DNA of 64,000 nt from Solirubrobacter pauli (GTDB lineage: Bacteria; Actinomycetota; Thermoleophilia; Solirubrobacterales; Solirubrobacteraceae), in NCBI RefSeq assembly GCF_003633755.1, contig NZ_RBIL01000001.1:357426-421425 (forward strand). The letters are read 5' to 3'. This document shows positions 45,187 to 53,623 of this stretch, in pieces. Numbering within the stretch: position 1 is the stretch's first letter; every line of letters begins with the position of its first letter. The notes below the pieces were generated by a model, which had not been told where the DNA came from, made no database searches, and was given only the letters and a program-made list of their open reading frames with translations. Position numbers and translations under genes: made by a program.

Positions 45187-45957
45187 ATGCCCGACCTCGT
45201 GCTCACCGAGGATCGCGACGCGGTCCGCCACGTCATCCTCAACCGCCCCGAGAAGCGCAACGCCTTCGACGAGGACCTGATCCTCGCGCTGGGTGAGGCG
45301 CTGCGCGCCGCCGACGACGATCCCGCTGTGCGGGTGGTCGTGCTGCGCGGCAACGGCCCGGTGTTCTCCGCCGGGATGGACGTCGCGACGCTGGGACGCG
45401 TAGGCGCCGAGCCCGCGCGGTTGCGCGAGCTGAGGCGCGCGTGCCTGGACGCCTGGAACCTGTGCGAGGAGATGGCGAAGCCGACGGTGTGCGTGATCCA
45501 CGGCGTCTGCCTGGGCGGCGCGCTGGAGCTCGCGCTGGCGTGCGATCTGCGCGTGATGACCGAGGACGCGTTCGTCGGCCTGCCGGAGACGCGGCTCGGC
45601 CTGGTGCCGGACGTCGGCGGTTCCTCCCGGCTGCCGCAGGTGGTCGGGGTCGGCCGGGCGAAGGAGCTGATCCTCACGTCACGCGTGATCGGGGCGGTCG
45701 ACGCCGAGCGGTACGGCCTGGTCAACCGGGTCGGCGGGATGCAGGTGGCGAGCGCGCTGGTGGATGAGCTGCTCGGGTGCGCGCCGGTGGCGGTCGGGTT
45801 GGCGAAGCGGCTGATCGACGCGAGCGCGCGGCCCGCGCTGTCGACGACGCTCGAGCTCGAGGTGCTCGCGCAGGAGCAGTGCGTGCGCACCGAGGACGTG
45901 CGCGAGGGGGTGACGGCGGCCGCCCAAAAGCGGCCGCCCGTCTGGAAGGGGCGCTAG
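45187..45957 (+). CDS. Enoyl-CoA hydratase/isomerase family protein, 256 aa
   Basis: Crotonase fold: LNRPEKRNAFDEDL, GPVFSAGMDVATLGRV (first oxyanion-hole region), CLGGALELALACDLRV (GGA-x-E-L signature) and FVGLPETRLGLVPDVGGSS. It hydrates or isomerises acyl-CoA; the exact substrate is open. Its stop overlaps the convergent secreted-protein gene. Confidence 0.9.
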   Translation: MPDLVLTEDRDAVRHVILNRPEKRNAFDEDLILALGEALRAADDDPAVRVVVLRGNGPVFSAGMDVATLGRVGAEPARLRELRRACLDAWNLCEEMAKPTVCVIHGVCLGGALELALACDLRVMTEDAFVGLPETRLGLVPDVGGSSRLPQVVGVGRAKELILTSRVIGAVDAERYGLVNRVGGMQVASALVDELLGCAPVAVGLAKRLIDASARPALSTTLELEVLAQEQCVRTEDVREGVTAAAQKRPPVWKGR

Positions 45958-47447
45958 CCGCGCTTCTTGCCCTTGCGCGCCGCGAACAGCTTCGCCTTGA
46001 CGAGGTACGCGCGGCCGGCCTTCACCTTGACCGGCCGCTTCTCGCCCTTGACGGCCAGGGAGACGCTGCCGCGGCCGACCTCGGTGAGGGTGCCGTCGCA
46101 GCGGTCGGTCGTGTTGAAGGTGGCGCTCTTGGCGGTGGCGGTGCTGGCGCCGCCGAGGGCGCGGAAGTAGCCCTTGACGACCATCGAGATCGACCGGACG
46201 ACCGTGCCCTTGGCCGACCGGCCGGTGCAGCGCGAGGCGGCGCCCGGCGGCGTCAGCAGGGACACGTCGGTGGCGATGGTGGCCGCCTTGGCCTTGGCGC
46301 GCTTCTGCTTGATGCGGAAGATCGCGGCCTTCATGCGCGCGGACTGCTGCTTGGCGCGACGGTCCGTGGAGGCGAAGCTATTCGCCGCGGCGTCGATCTC
46401 GACCTCGCCCTTGCGGGTGTCGACCTCGGAGCCGAGCGGGATCGAGGCGGCACCCTTGAGCGGGACGAACTCGCCGGCCTGGAAGGGCGCGCGGAGGCCG
46501 CTGAAGCCCAGCGGCGTGCGGGTCGGGAGCTTGACGAAGACCTCCCCGGAGAGCACCTGGACGACGCTGGTCTCCCCCGGCTTGGGCGGGATGTCGCCGC
46601 GCTCGAACACCTCGCACGCGTTGCCGACGCCGTCCTTGTCGGCGTCCGCCTGGTCGCTGTTGGCCACGTCCGGGCAGTTGTCGGCGGTGTCGGGCACGCC
46701 GTCGTTGTCGCGGTCGGGGTTCGGCGGTGGTGGCGGGGCGTCGACGACGAAGTCCGCGCGCGCCGGCGAGCGGTTGTCGGCGGCGCCGTAGACGTCCACC
46801 GCGTACACGGCCAGCGAGTGCGGGCCCGGCGGGAGGCCGCCGAACGACGACGGGTTCTTGCACGGCGCGAACTCGCCCCGGTCGATCGCGCACATGTACG
46901 ACGCGTTCCCGACCGTCGAGCCGAACGTGAACACGGGGCCGACGGCCGACACGATCGTCGTGTCCGGCTGGCGGACGGTGGAGAAGGCGACGTCGTCGAT
47001 GTCGAGCGCGTAGACCTCGCTGCCCGTGTCCGGGTTGCCGCTCACGGACACGATCGTGGCCTTTCCGTCGGGATCCGCGAGGACCACGGGGACCCAGGTG
47101 TTCGCGGGGCCCTTGACGCTCTGGCTCGCCACGCACGGCGGCTGCAGCGGACACGCCTCGAACGTCACGCCACCGCCCGCAGGCACGCGGACGAACAGCT
47201 CGACCAGCGCCTGCGGCGCCTGGAACTGGAGATACGGATAGCCGCACTTGGCCGGCATGTACGTGCCGCGGTCCGGATCGCTGCCCGTCTCGGCCGTGCC
47301 GCCGCACTCGCTGGAGATGTACGCGCCGCCCTCCTCGACGGGCGTGCTCTGCCCCGGCTTGAACTTCACGACTGTCGGCGACTGCGCGGCCGCGGGCCCG
47401 GCGAGCACGCTCACCAGCACCGCGGCCAGCAGCAGCACCCGCTTCAT
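45954..47447 (-). CDS. Secreted FecR-like protein with calcium repeat, 497 aa
   Basis: Signal peptide (MKRVLLLAAVLVSVLAGPAA); beta-rich N-terminal domains with FEACPLQPPC; a thrombospondin-type-3 calcium repeat (DRDNDGVPDTADNCPDVANS); then a FecR-like part (VQVLSGEVFVKLP, GSEVDTRKGEVEI) and a C-terminal DRCDGTLTEVGRGSV. Paralog of the next gene, with which it overlaps by four bases. Probably an extracellular or cell-surface protein. Confidence 0.7.
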   Translation of the reverse strand: MKRVLLLAAVLVSVLAGPAAAQSPTVVKFKPGQSTPVEEGGAYISSECGGTAETGSDPDRGTYMPAKCGYPYLQFQAPQALVELFVRVPAGGGVTFEACPLQPPCVASQSVKGPANTWVPVVLADPDGKATIVSVSGNPDTGSEVYALDIDDVAFSTVRQPDTTIVSAVGPVFTFGSTVGNASYMCAIDRGEFAPCKNPSSFGGLPPGPHSLAVYAVDVYGAADNRSPARADFVVDAPPPPPNPDRDNDGVPDTADNCPDVANSDQADADKDGVGNACEVFERGDIPPKPGETSVVQVLSGEVFVKLPTRTPLGFSGLRAPFQAGEFVPLKGAASIPLGSEVDTRKGEVEIDAAANSFASTDRRAKQQSARMKAAIFRIKQKRAKAKAATIATDVSLLTPPGAASRCTGRSAKGTVVRSISMVVKGYFRALGGASTATAKSATFNTTDRCDGTLTEVGRGSVSLAVKGEKRPVKVKAGRAYLVKAKLFAARKGKKRG

Positions 47448-48979
47448 CGCGCGGCCCGGGCGGCGAACAGCTGGGCCTTGACGAGGTACGAGCGCCCCGC
47501 GGGCACCCGCTTGAGCGTTCCCTCCTTGCGGTCGTAGACGGACACGCGGCCCTTGCCGACGTCGGTGCGCGTGCCGTCGCAGCGGTCGCGGGTGACCCAG
47601 GTGGCGTCCGGGGCGGTGGTGATCGCGGCGCCGCCGATCACGCGGAAGAAGCCCTTGGCCGTGGTTGCCGTGAGGCTGCGGACCGTGTTGCGGCTGCGGC
47701 CCTTGATCGGGCCGGAGCGGCTCATGCGGGCGCAGGCCGCCTCGGCACCGGGCGCCGACTGCAGGGCGAGATCGGTCGAGACCGACGCGCTCGAGCCGCG
47801 CTTGGCGCGCTTCTGGCGGATCTGGAAGATGCCGGCCGACAGCTTCGCGCTGCGCTCGGCGCCGCGGCCGTTGAGCTCGGACGCCATCGCGACCGTGCCC
47901 TTGCGCGTGTCGACGACCGAGCCGACCGGCACGGACGCCTGGCCCTTGAGCGGCACGAAGCCGGACTCGGCCTGCTTGAGCGAGCGGGTGGACGCCGGCG
48001 CGGGGAACTTGACGTACACCTCGCCGGCGATCACGTCGACGTTCACGCGCTCGCCGGCGATCGGGGCCAGCGTGCCGGGCTCGCCGACCTCGCACGCGTC
48101 GCCGACGCCGTCCTTGTCGGCGTCCGCCTGGTCCGCGTTCGCGACCGCCGGGCAGTTGTCGCTCGCGTCCGGCCGGCCGTCACGGTCGCCGTCGGGCGCG
48201 ACCGGCGCCGACTGCGGCACCGGCGGCCCCGCGATCGTCCACGAGTAGGACGCGGGCGTCAGGTCGGGCTGGCCGTAGCGATCGGTCATGGCGACCGTGA
48301 AGACGTGGTCGCCAACCGCCAGCGGGCCGGTCACGAACGGCGCGCGGCACGGCGCGGACGCGCCGTCCAGCGTGCACTCGAAGCCCCGGTCGGGCTGGTT
48401 GCCGGCGAAGTAGAAGCGGCCCTCGGAGAACGACACGATCTCGGTGTCCGGCTGGTCGACGTCGCTGTAGGCGATGTCGTCCAACGTGTACGCGGGGCAG
48501 TAGTACGGGTTCGCGCAGTCGAACGTCACGGAGCGGATGCCGGCGCCCTTGAGCGTCACGGCCTGCCCGAACGCCCCGGTCTGCGTGAACCCACCATCGG
48601 CGACGAGGGCGCCCGCGGCGTCGCGCGCCTGGATGCTCGTCGGCTCCGCGCCCTCTCCGGTGCTCCCGCCCGAGACCCACAGCGACACCACGCGCTGCGG
48701 CTGGTCGAAGGCGATCGTGAGCGACTTCGCGTTCACGTCGAGCGCCTGCGCGCTGTCGAGGCCCGGCGCCGTGACGTACGCGCACGAGACGGGCGCGGGA
48801 GCGCTCGCGAACGAGGTCAGGCACGTCGAGCGGAAGGTCACGCCGGGGTAGGCCGCGGAGTCGAGGTTGGTCTGTGGAAGCCCTTCGAACCCGAGCACCG
48901 TCGGCGGCGGGGCGAGCGCCGCCTGCGCCGGCGCCGCCACGGCGAGCGTGGCGAGGACGGCGGCGACCAGCAGCCTCAC
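47444..48979 (-). CDS. Secreted FecR-like protein with calcium repeat, 511 aa
   Basis: Signal peptide MRLLVAAVLATLAVAAPAQA; lectin-like N-terminal domain (LTIAFDQPQRVVSLWVSGG); thrombospondin-type-3 repeat (DGDRDGRPDASDNCPAVANA); FecR-like strand (GSVVDTRKGTVAM) and DRCDGTRTDVGKGRV. Same layout as the downstream paralog. GTG 48979 overlaps the upstream gene's stop. Confidence 0.7.
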   Translation of the reverse strand: MRLLVAAVLATLAVAAPAQAALAPPPTVLGFEGLPQTNLDSAAYPGVTFRSTCLTSFASAPAPVSCAYVTAPGLDSAQALDVNAKSLTIAFDQPQRVVSLWVSGGSTGEGAEPTSIQARDAAGALVADGGFTQTGAFGQAVTLKGAGIRSVTFDCANPYYCPAYTLDDIAYSDVDQPDTEIVSFSEGRFYFAGNQPDRGFECTLDGASAPCRAPFVTGPLAVGDHVFTVAMTDRYGQPDLTPASYSWTIAGPPVPQSAPVAPDGDRDGRPDASDNCPAVANADQADADKDGVGDACEVGEPGTLAPIAGERVNVDVIAGEVYVKFPAPASTRSLKQAESGFVPLKGQASVPVGSVVDTRKGTVAMASELNGRGAERSAKLSAGIFQIRQKRAKRGSSASVSTDLALQSAPGAEAACARMSRSGPIKGRSRNTVRSLTATTAKGFFRVIGGAAITTAPDATWVTRDRCDGTRTDVGKGRVSVYDRKEGTLKRVPAGRSYLVKAQLFAARAAR

Positions 48980-49923
48980 TTGCAGGACTCGAGCTTGCTG
49001 GCCGTCCCGACCGCGATGCAGCGCGACTGGCGCGCGCCGAGGCCGCTCGCCTTCACCGGCCACTTGAAGTAGCTACCGGTCGCGCCGAACTTGTAAGTGC
49101 TCTTGCCCGTCTTGCCGAGCGTCACGAGCAGCTCGATGTTGGCGCCCGCGCGCACCGTCTTGCCGGCGAGCTTGTTGAAGACGACGCGGCCCTGCTTCTT
49201 CGCGCGCACGGTCTGCGAGCCGCAGCCCTTGCACTTGACGACGAGCTTGGCGCCCTTGGGCACGCGGTCGACCGCCAGGCGGGAGATCTCGATGCCATTG
49301 CCCGCGGGGGCCCACGACAGCGCCGGGGTGACCTTCAGCTCGGGCGGGCAGCCGCCGAAGCGCTCGATGCCGGCGACCTCCGGGCACTTGTCGAGCTCGT
49401 CCAGGGAGCCGTCGTCGTCCTTGTCGAAGAAGACATCGGCCTTGAAGGCGATCGGGCCGCCGGCCGCGCCCACGCCGCCCACCTGCACGGTGTAGTTGCG
49501 CTTGCCGGCGAGGACGAGGCGCAGCGGGCCGGGGCTCGTGGTGCAGTCGACCATGCGGGTGATCTGCGACGCGTCGTTCCACTCGTAGACCGCCACGGCG
49601 ACCGGGAAGGCGGCGGTGGCGCTCAGCTCGACGCCGCCGGAGAAGCGCGGCGGCAGGTCGTACCAGACGGTCTTGCCGAAGATCGCGCCCTTGCAGGCCG
49701 TGTTCTCGCTGCTGCCACCGCCGAGCGGCAGCCCGTCACGGCTCGGGTTGAACAGGTCGGGCTGCGTCGTCGCCTCGGTCGTGTCCACCGTCGTGGTGAA
49801 CTCGGCCCGGTCGATCGGGCTGGAGGCGAGATAGGGATCGTTGGGCGGCGGGGCGGCGACGGCCGGAGCAGCGAACGCCGCCATGGACACGGCGGCGGCG
49901 AGGAGAGACTGGGCGATGCGCAT
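48976..49923 (-). CDS. Secreted protein, 315 aa
   Basis: Signal peptide (AQSLLAAAVSMAAFAAPAVA), a pre-peptidase-like beta domain (VAVAVYEWNDASQITRMV), a short acidic calcium-type motif (DKDDDGSLDELDKCPE), and a C-terminal Cys-containing strand domain (KLVVKCKGCGSQTVRAKK). First gene of a three-gene coupled unit of secreted proteins. Confidence 0.65.
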   Translation of the reverse strand: MRIAQSLLAAAVSMAAFAAPAVAAPPPNDPYLASSPIDRAEFTTTVDTTEATTQPDLFNPSRDGLPLGGGSSENTACKGAIFGKTVWYDLPPRFSGGVELSATAAFPVAVAVYEWNDASQITRMVDCTTSPGPLRLVLAGKRNYTVQVGGVGAAGGPIAFKADVFFDKDDDGSLDELDKCPEVAGIERFGGCPPELKVTPALSWAPAGNGIEISRLAVDRVPKGAKLVVKCKGCGSQTVRAKKQGRVVFNKLAGKTVRAGANIELLVTLGKTGKSTYKFGATGSYFKWPVKASGLGARQSRCIAVGTASKLESCK

Positions 49924-49960
49924 CGCCCGGCACTCGAACACACTCGGCCGCCGAGGTCAA

Positions 49961-50950
49961 TCACTCCCACGAATGACCGACAAGCACCGGTTCCGGGTGC
50001 AATGCGACGCCGAACCGCTTCTGGACGCCGTTCGCGATCTCCCGCGCCAGATCCATCAGCTCCGCGGTGGTCGCCTCGCCGCGGTTCACGAGCGCCAGCG
50101 TGTGCTTGCTGGAGATGCCCGCACGTCCGTCTCCGAACCCCTTGTGGAAGCCGGCGCGCTCGATCAGCCACGCCGCCGACGTCTTGATCCGGCCGTCAGG
50201 CTCTGGCCAACCGGGTGGGTCGCCGGGGATCCGCGCCCACTCGGCGTGGTCGAGGATCGGGTTGGTGAAGAACGAGCCGGCGCTGACCGAGTCCGGGTCG
50301 CCCTCGTCGACGACCATGCCCTTGCCGCGGCGCAGGCCCAGGACCGCCTCGCGCACGTCGGCGAGCGGGGCGCGCCCGCCGACCGGCACGTCAAGCGTCC
50401 GGCACAGCTCGGCGTACCGCAGCGGGCCGGACTCCCCGCTCTCGGGCAGCCGGAACGCGACCGCGAGCACGGTCCAGCGACGGCGGTACTTAAAGACGCT
50501 GCGGCGGTAGTCGAACTCGCACTCGGCGGCGGTCATCAGCCGTACCTCGTCGCGCTCGCGGTCGTACACGCGCACCCAGGCGACGGTCTCGCTGACGTCC
50601 TGCCCGTACGCGCCGACGTTCTGGATCGGCGTCGCGCCGGTCGAGCCGGGGATGCCGGACAGGCACTCGATCCCCTGCCGGCCCTCGGCGACGGCACGCG
50701 CGACGACCGCGTCCCACGGCTCCCCCGCCTGGACGATCATCAGCCCGTTCTCGAAGCTGATCCCGCCTGTGCGGACGAGCACGACCGTGCCGGGGAGGTC
50801 GGCGTCCGCGATGACGACGTTCGAACCGCCCGCGAGCACGAGCGTCGGGTCCTCGCGCACGGCGGCGACGAGCTCCGGCTCGGTCTCGACGGTGACGACC
50901 CGCTCGGCGGAGCCACCCAGGCGCAATGTGGTGAGAGCGGCTAACCGCAT
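49961..50950 (-). CDS. murB: UDP-N-acetylenolpyruvoylglucosamine reductase, 329 aa
   Basis: Second step of peptidoglycan precursor synthesis, FAD-dependent. LTTLRLGGSAERVV and VLAGGSNVVIADADLPG bind FAD; GIPGSTGATPIQNVGAYGQD holds the signature; SAGSFFTNPIL carries the catalytic Ser; the C-terminal part (SSKHTLALVNRGEATTAEL) marks it as MurB. ATG 50950; the divergent cofD gene starts 32 bases away. Confidence 0.95.
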   Translation of the reverse strand: MRLAALTTLRLGGSAERVVTVETEPELVAAVREDPTLVLAGGSNVVIADADLPGTVVLVRTGGISFENGLMIVQAGEPWDAVVARAVAEGRQGIECLSGIPGSTGATPIQNVGAYGQDVSETVAWVRVYDRERDEVRLMTAAECEFDYRRSVFKYRRRWTVLAVAFRLPESGESGPLRYAELCRTLDVPVGGRAPLADVREAVLGLRRGKGMVVDEGDPDSVSAGSFFTNPILDHAEWARIPGDPPGWPEPDGRIKTSAAWLIERAGFHKGFGDGRAGISSKHTLALVNRGEATTAELMDLAREIANGVQKRFGVALHPEPVLVGHSWE

Positions 50951-50964
50951 GCGCCGCCTCAGGC

Positions 50965-50970
50965 TATAAG
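50965..50970 (+). promoter_or_regulatory. -10 box of cofD (leaderless)
   Basis: TATAAG lies 11 bases before the GTG of cofD, and there is no ribosome site, so the transcript probably starts at or near the start codon. Confidence 0.45.
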
Positions 50971-50981
50971 GTGCTCCGTCA

Positions 50982-51884
50982 GTGGCATCCGTCGTCCTCC
51001 TCGCTGGGGGTACCGGAGGCGCGAAGCTGGCCCGAGGCCTGCTGGACGAGCTCGGGCCCGAACTGGTCGTCATCGCCAACACCGGCGACGACGTCGAGAT
51101 CTATGGCGCGCACGTCAGCCCCGACCCCGACCTGATCACGTTCTGGCTCGCCGACCAGATCGACGAGCGCGGCTGGGGCCTCGCCGAAGACACGTTCCAC
51201 GCGATGGACCAGCTGCGCGCGCTCGGCGAGCAGATCTGGTTCAACCTCGGCGACCGCGACCTGGCGATCGGCCTGCACCGTGCGCAACGGCTCGCGGCCG
51301 GCGGCCGGCTCACGCACAGCATCGAGGACCTGCGGCGCGCGTTCGGCGTGCCCGCCCGGGTGCTCGTGCCGACCGACGCGCCGCTGCGCACCTGGATCCG
51401 CTCGGGCGGGAACTGGCACGCCTTCCAGGAGTTCATGATCCGCGTCAAGGGCCCGCTCGAGGACGTCGAGTACCGGGCGGAGCGCCCGCCGGAGCCGACC
51501 GCGGAGGCGCTCGAGGCGATCAGCGAGGCGAGCGCGATCATCGTCGGCCCGAGCAACCCGGTGCTGTCGATCGACCCGATCCTCGCCGTGCTCGGCGACG
51601 CGATCCGCGAGGCGGCCGCGCCCGTCGTCGCGGTCTCGCCGCTCGTGCGCGGGGCGGTGCTCAAGGGCCCGACCGCCGACTGCCTCACCTGGGCCGGCCA
51701 GACGCTGGACTCGGACGGCATCGCCGACCACTACGGCGACCTGCTGTCGGGCCTCGTCGCGGACGAGCGCACCGACCTCGTCCCGACCCTGGAGACCGAC
51801 GTGGAGCTCGGCGACGCCGAGTCCCGCCGCCGCGTGGCGCGCGAGGTTCTGGAGTTCGCCTCCGCGCTGGCACACGCGGCCTGA
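50982..51884 (+). CDS. cofD: 2-phospho-L-lactate transferase (F420 synthesis), 300 aa
   Basis: Transfers a phospholactate or phosphoenolpyruvate moiety to the deazaflavin Fo. VVLLAGGTGGAKLARGL is the nucleotide-binding loop; VVIANTGDDVEIYGAHVSPD and FNLGDRDLAIGLHRAQRLA are family signatures. Actinobacterial CofD is also called FbiA. It is followed by cofC and cofE on the same strand. GTG start, probably leaderless. The next 162 bases hold G/C-rich hairpins but no gene. Confidence 0.95.
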   Translation: MASVVLLAGGTGGAKLARGLLDELGPELVVIANTGDDVEIYGAHVSPDPDLITFWLADQIDERGWGLAEDTFHAMDQLRALGEQIWFNLGDRDLAIGLHRAQRLAAGGRLTHSIEDLRRAFGVPARVLVPTDAPLRTWIRSGGNWHAFQEFMIRVKGPLEDVEYRAERPPEPTAEALEAISEASAIIVGPSNPVLSIDPILAVLGDAIREAAAPVVAVSPLVRGAVLKGPTADCLTWAGQTLDSDGIADHYGDLLSGLVADERTDLVPTLETDVELGDAESRRRVAREVLEFASALAHAA

Positions 51885-52046
51885 AGCACCACGCATTCCG
51901 GCGGGCCCCGCCCGCCGCTGCCGGGCGGCGGCCGCCGCACCCGTACCACCAGTATGCGAGCGGCGTCCGCCGCGGGCACCGACGACCGGTGCAGTCGCCG
52001 GGCGATGCGCGGCGCTTCCGGCCACGTGTACTAGCGTGACGGCCCG

Positions 52047-52766
52047 ATGCGGACCGTCGCCATCCTCCCCGTCAAGTCGTTCGGCCGGGCCAAGCAGCGC
52101 CTCGGCCACGCGTTCCCCGACCGCCCCGCGCTCGCGGCCGCGATGGTCGCCGACGTGCTCGAAGCGCTGGCGGCGGTGCCGTCGCTGGACGGCGTGATCG
52201 TCGTCACGGCCGAGCCGATCGCCGCGGAGATCGCCCGCGGCATGGGCGCGCAGGTCGTCCACGACCCGGACGAGACCGGCCAGTCCGACGCCGCCGCGCG
52301 TGGGGTGGCCGCGGCGCTGGGCCGCGACGTGGCCGGCGCGAGCGCGGGCGGCACGAACGCGGGCGCGGCCCGTGACGGCGTCGTGCTCGACCCGGCCGCG
52401 GCCCGCGCCGACCGCGTGCTGCTCGTCCCCGGCGACTGCCCCGCGCTCGATCCCGACGAGGTCGAGGCCCTGCTCGGCCGGCGGGCGCCCGTCGTGATCG
52501 TCCCCGACCGCCACGGGACCGGCACGAACGCGCTCCTGCTCTCGCCGCCCGACGTGATGGCGCCGGCCTTCGGCGAAGGCTCGTTCGAGCGCCACTCGGG
52601 CCTGGCGAGCGCGGCGGGCGCCGAGCCGGACGTCGCGGACGTCCGGACGCTCGGTTTGGACGTGGACACGCCGGACGATCTCGCCGCCCTGCGCCGCGCG
52701 TTGGAGATCCACCCGGGTGGCGCCGTCCGCACGCGCGCGCTCCTCGACCAGGCCATCGCGGCCTAG
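52047..52766 (+). CDS. cofC: Phospholactate/phosphoenolpyruvate guanylyltransferase, 239 aa
   Basis: Activates the phospholactate or phosphoenolpyruvate unit with GTP for CofD. ILPVKSFGRAKQRLGHA is the N-terminal nucleotide-binding motif; VLLVPGDCPALDP holds the metal-binding Asp; DRHGTGTNALLLSPP is the third block. Between them is a Gly/Ala insert (GASAGGTNAGAA). Actinobacterial FbiD equivalent. Five bases before cofE. Confidence 0.9.
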   Translation: MRTVAILPVKSFGRAKQRLGHAFPDRPALAAAMVADVLEALAAVPSLDGVIVVTAEPIAAEIARGMGAQVVHDPDETGQSDAAARGVAAALGRDVAGASAGGTNAGAARDGVVLDPAAARADRVLLVPGDCPALDPDEVEALLGRRAPVVIVPDRHGTGTNALLLSPPDVMAPAFGEGSFERHSGLASAAGAEPDVADVRTLGLDVDTPDDLAALRRALEIHPGGAVRTRALLDQAIAA

Positions 52767-52771
52767 GCTCG

Positions 52772-53503
52772 ATGATCGAGCTCCTCGCGCTGCCCGGCCT
52801 GCCCGAGGTCCGCCCGGGTGACGACCTCGCGCAGCTGATCCTCGCCACCGGCGTCGAGCTCACCGGCAGCGACGTCCTCGTCATCGCGCACAAGGTCGTC
52901 TCGAAGTCCGAGGGCCGGATCGTCGACCTCGCCGACGTCACGCCGGGCGCCCGTGCGCGCCAGCTCGCCGCCGACCACGGCAAGGACCCGCGGCATGTCG
53001 AAGTCGTCCTCAGCGAGGCCGCGCAGCTCGTGCGCGCCGACGGCGGACGGCTGATCTGCCGCACGCGCCACGGGTTCGTGTGCGCGAACGCGGGCGTCGA
53101 CCAGTCCAACGCGGCTGAGGCCGAGCAGCTGATCCTGCTCCCGCTCGACCCCGACGCTTCCGCGCGTGCCCTGCGCGCGCAGCTCCCCGGGCACCCCGCG
53201 GTCGTCGTCACGGACTCGTTCGGCCGCGCCTGGCGCACGGGGCAGTGCGAGGTCGCGATCGGCGTCGCCGGCCTGCGGCCGCTCGAGGACTGGCGCGGCC
53301 TGCCCGACACGGCCAGGCGCGAGCTGCACGCCACCGTGATCGCGATCGCCGACGAGGCGGCCGCGGCGGCGGACCTGGTCCGCGGGAAGGACACCCGCGA
53401 GCCCGCCGTCCGCGTGCGTGGCCTGGAGCGGCACATCACGGCGGACGACGGGCCCGGGGTTGCTCCACTCGTGCGCAAGCTCGAGGACGACCTCTTCCGC
53501 TGA
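52772..53503 (+). CDS. cofE: F420 gamma-glutamyl ligase, 243 aa
   Basis: Adds glutamate residues to F420-0. DVLVIAHKVVSKSEGRIVDL, FVCANAGVDQSNA and VVVTDSFGRAWRTGQCEVAI are CofE hallmarks. Length fits the stand-alone ligase, without the C-terminal nitroreductase domain of mycobacterial FbiB, so the final step must be encoded elsewhere. Confidence 0.95.
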   Translation: MIELLALPGLPEVRPGDDLAQLILATGVELTGSDVLVIAHKVVSKSEGRIVDLADVTPGARARQLAADHGKDPRHVEVVLSEAAQLVRADGGRLICRTRHGFVCANAGVDQSNAAEAEQLILLPLDPDASARALRAQLPGHPAVVVTDSFGRAWRTGQCEVAIGVAGLRPLEDWRGLPDTARRELHATVIAIADEAAAAADLVRGKDTREPAVRVRGLERHITADDGPGVAPLVRKLEDDLFR

Positions 53504-53601
53504 TCCCGCCACATCGGGTCCGCACCCGTCGAACACCCGTCCAACCGGACTCGACGGACCGCTTCACGGCCGATGGGGACTGGAGCAGTTCCCCGAATCA
53601 A

Positions 53602-53617
53602 GGCACACGGAGGTGCC
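53602..53617 (+). promoter_or_regulatory. Hairpin presenting the ribosome site of the 53624 protease
   Basis: GGCAC / GTGCC pair around ACGGAG, the same stem as in front of the first subtilase at 36168. No GEMM aptamer is visible upstream; a GGGGACT...AGTTCCCC stem lies at 53576-53595. Confidence 0.55.
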
Positions 53618-53623
53618 CTGACA

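Noticed and set aside
53504-53600. A second cyclic-di-GMP riboswitch before the 53624 protease
   Set aside because: No GCAAACC or GGGACGCAAAGC core is found; only hairpins are shared with the first leader.
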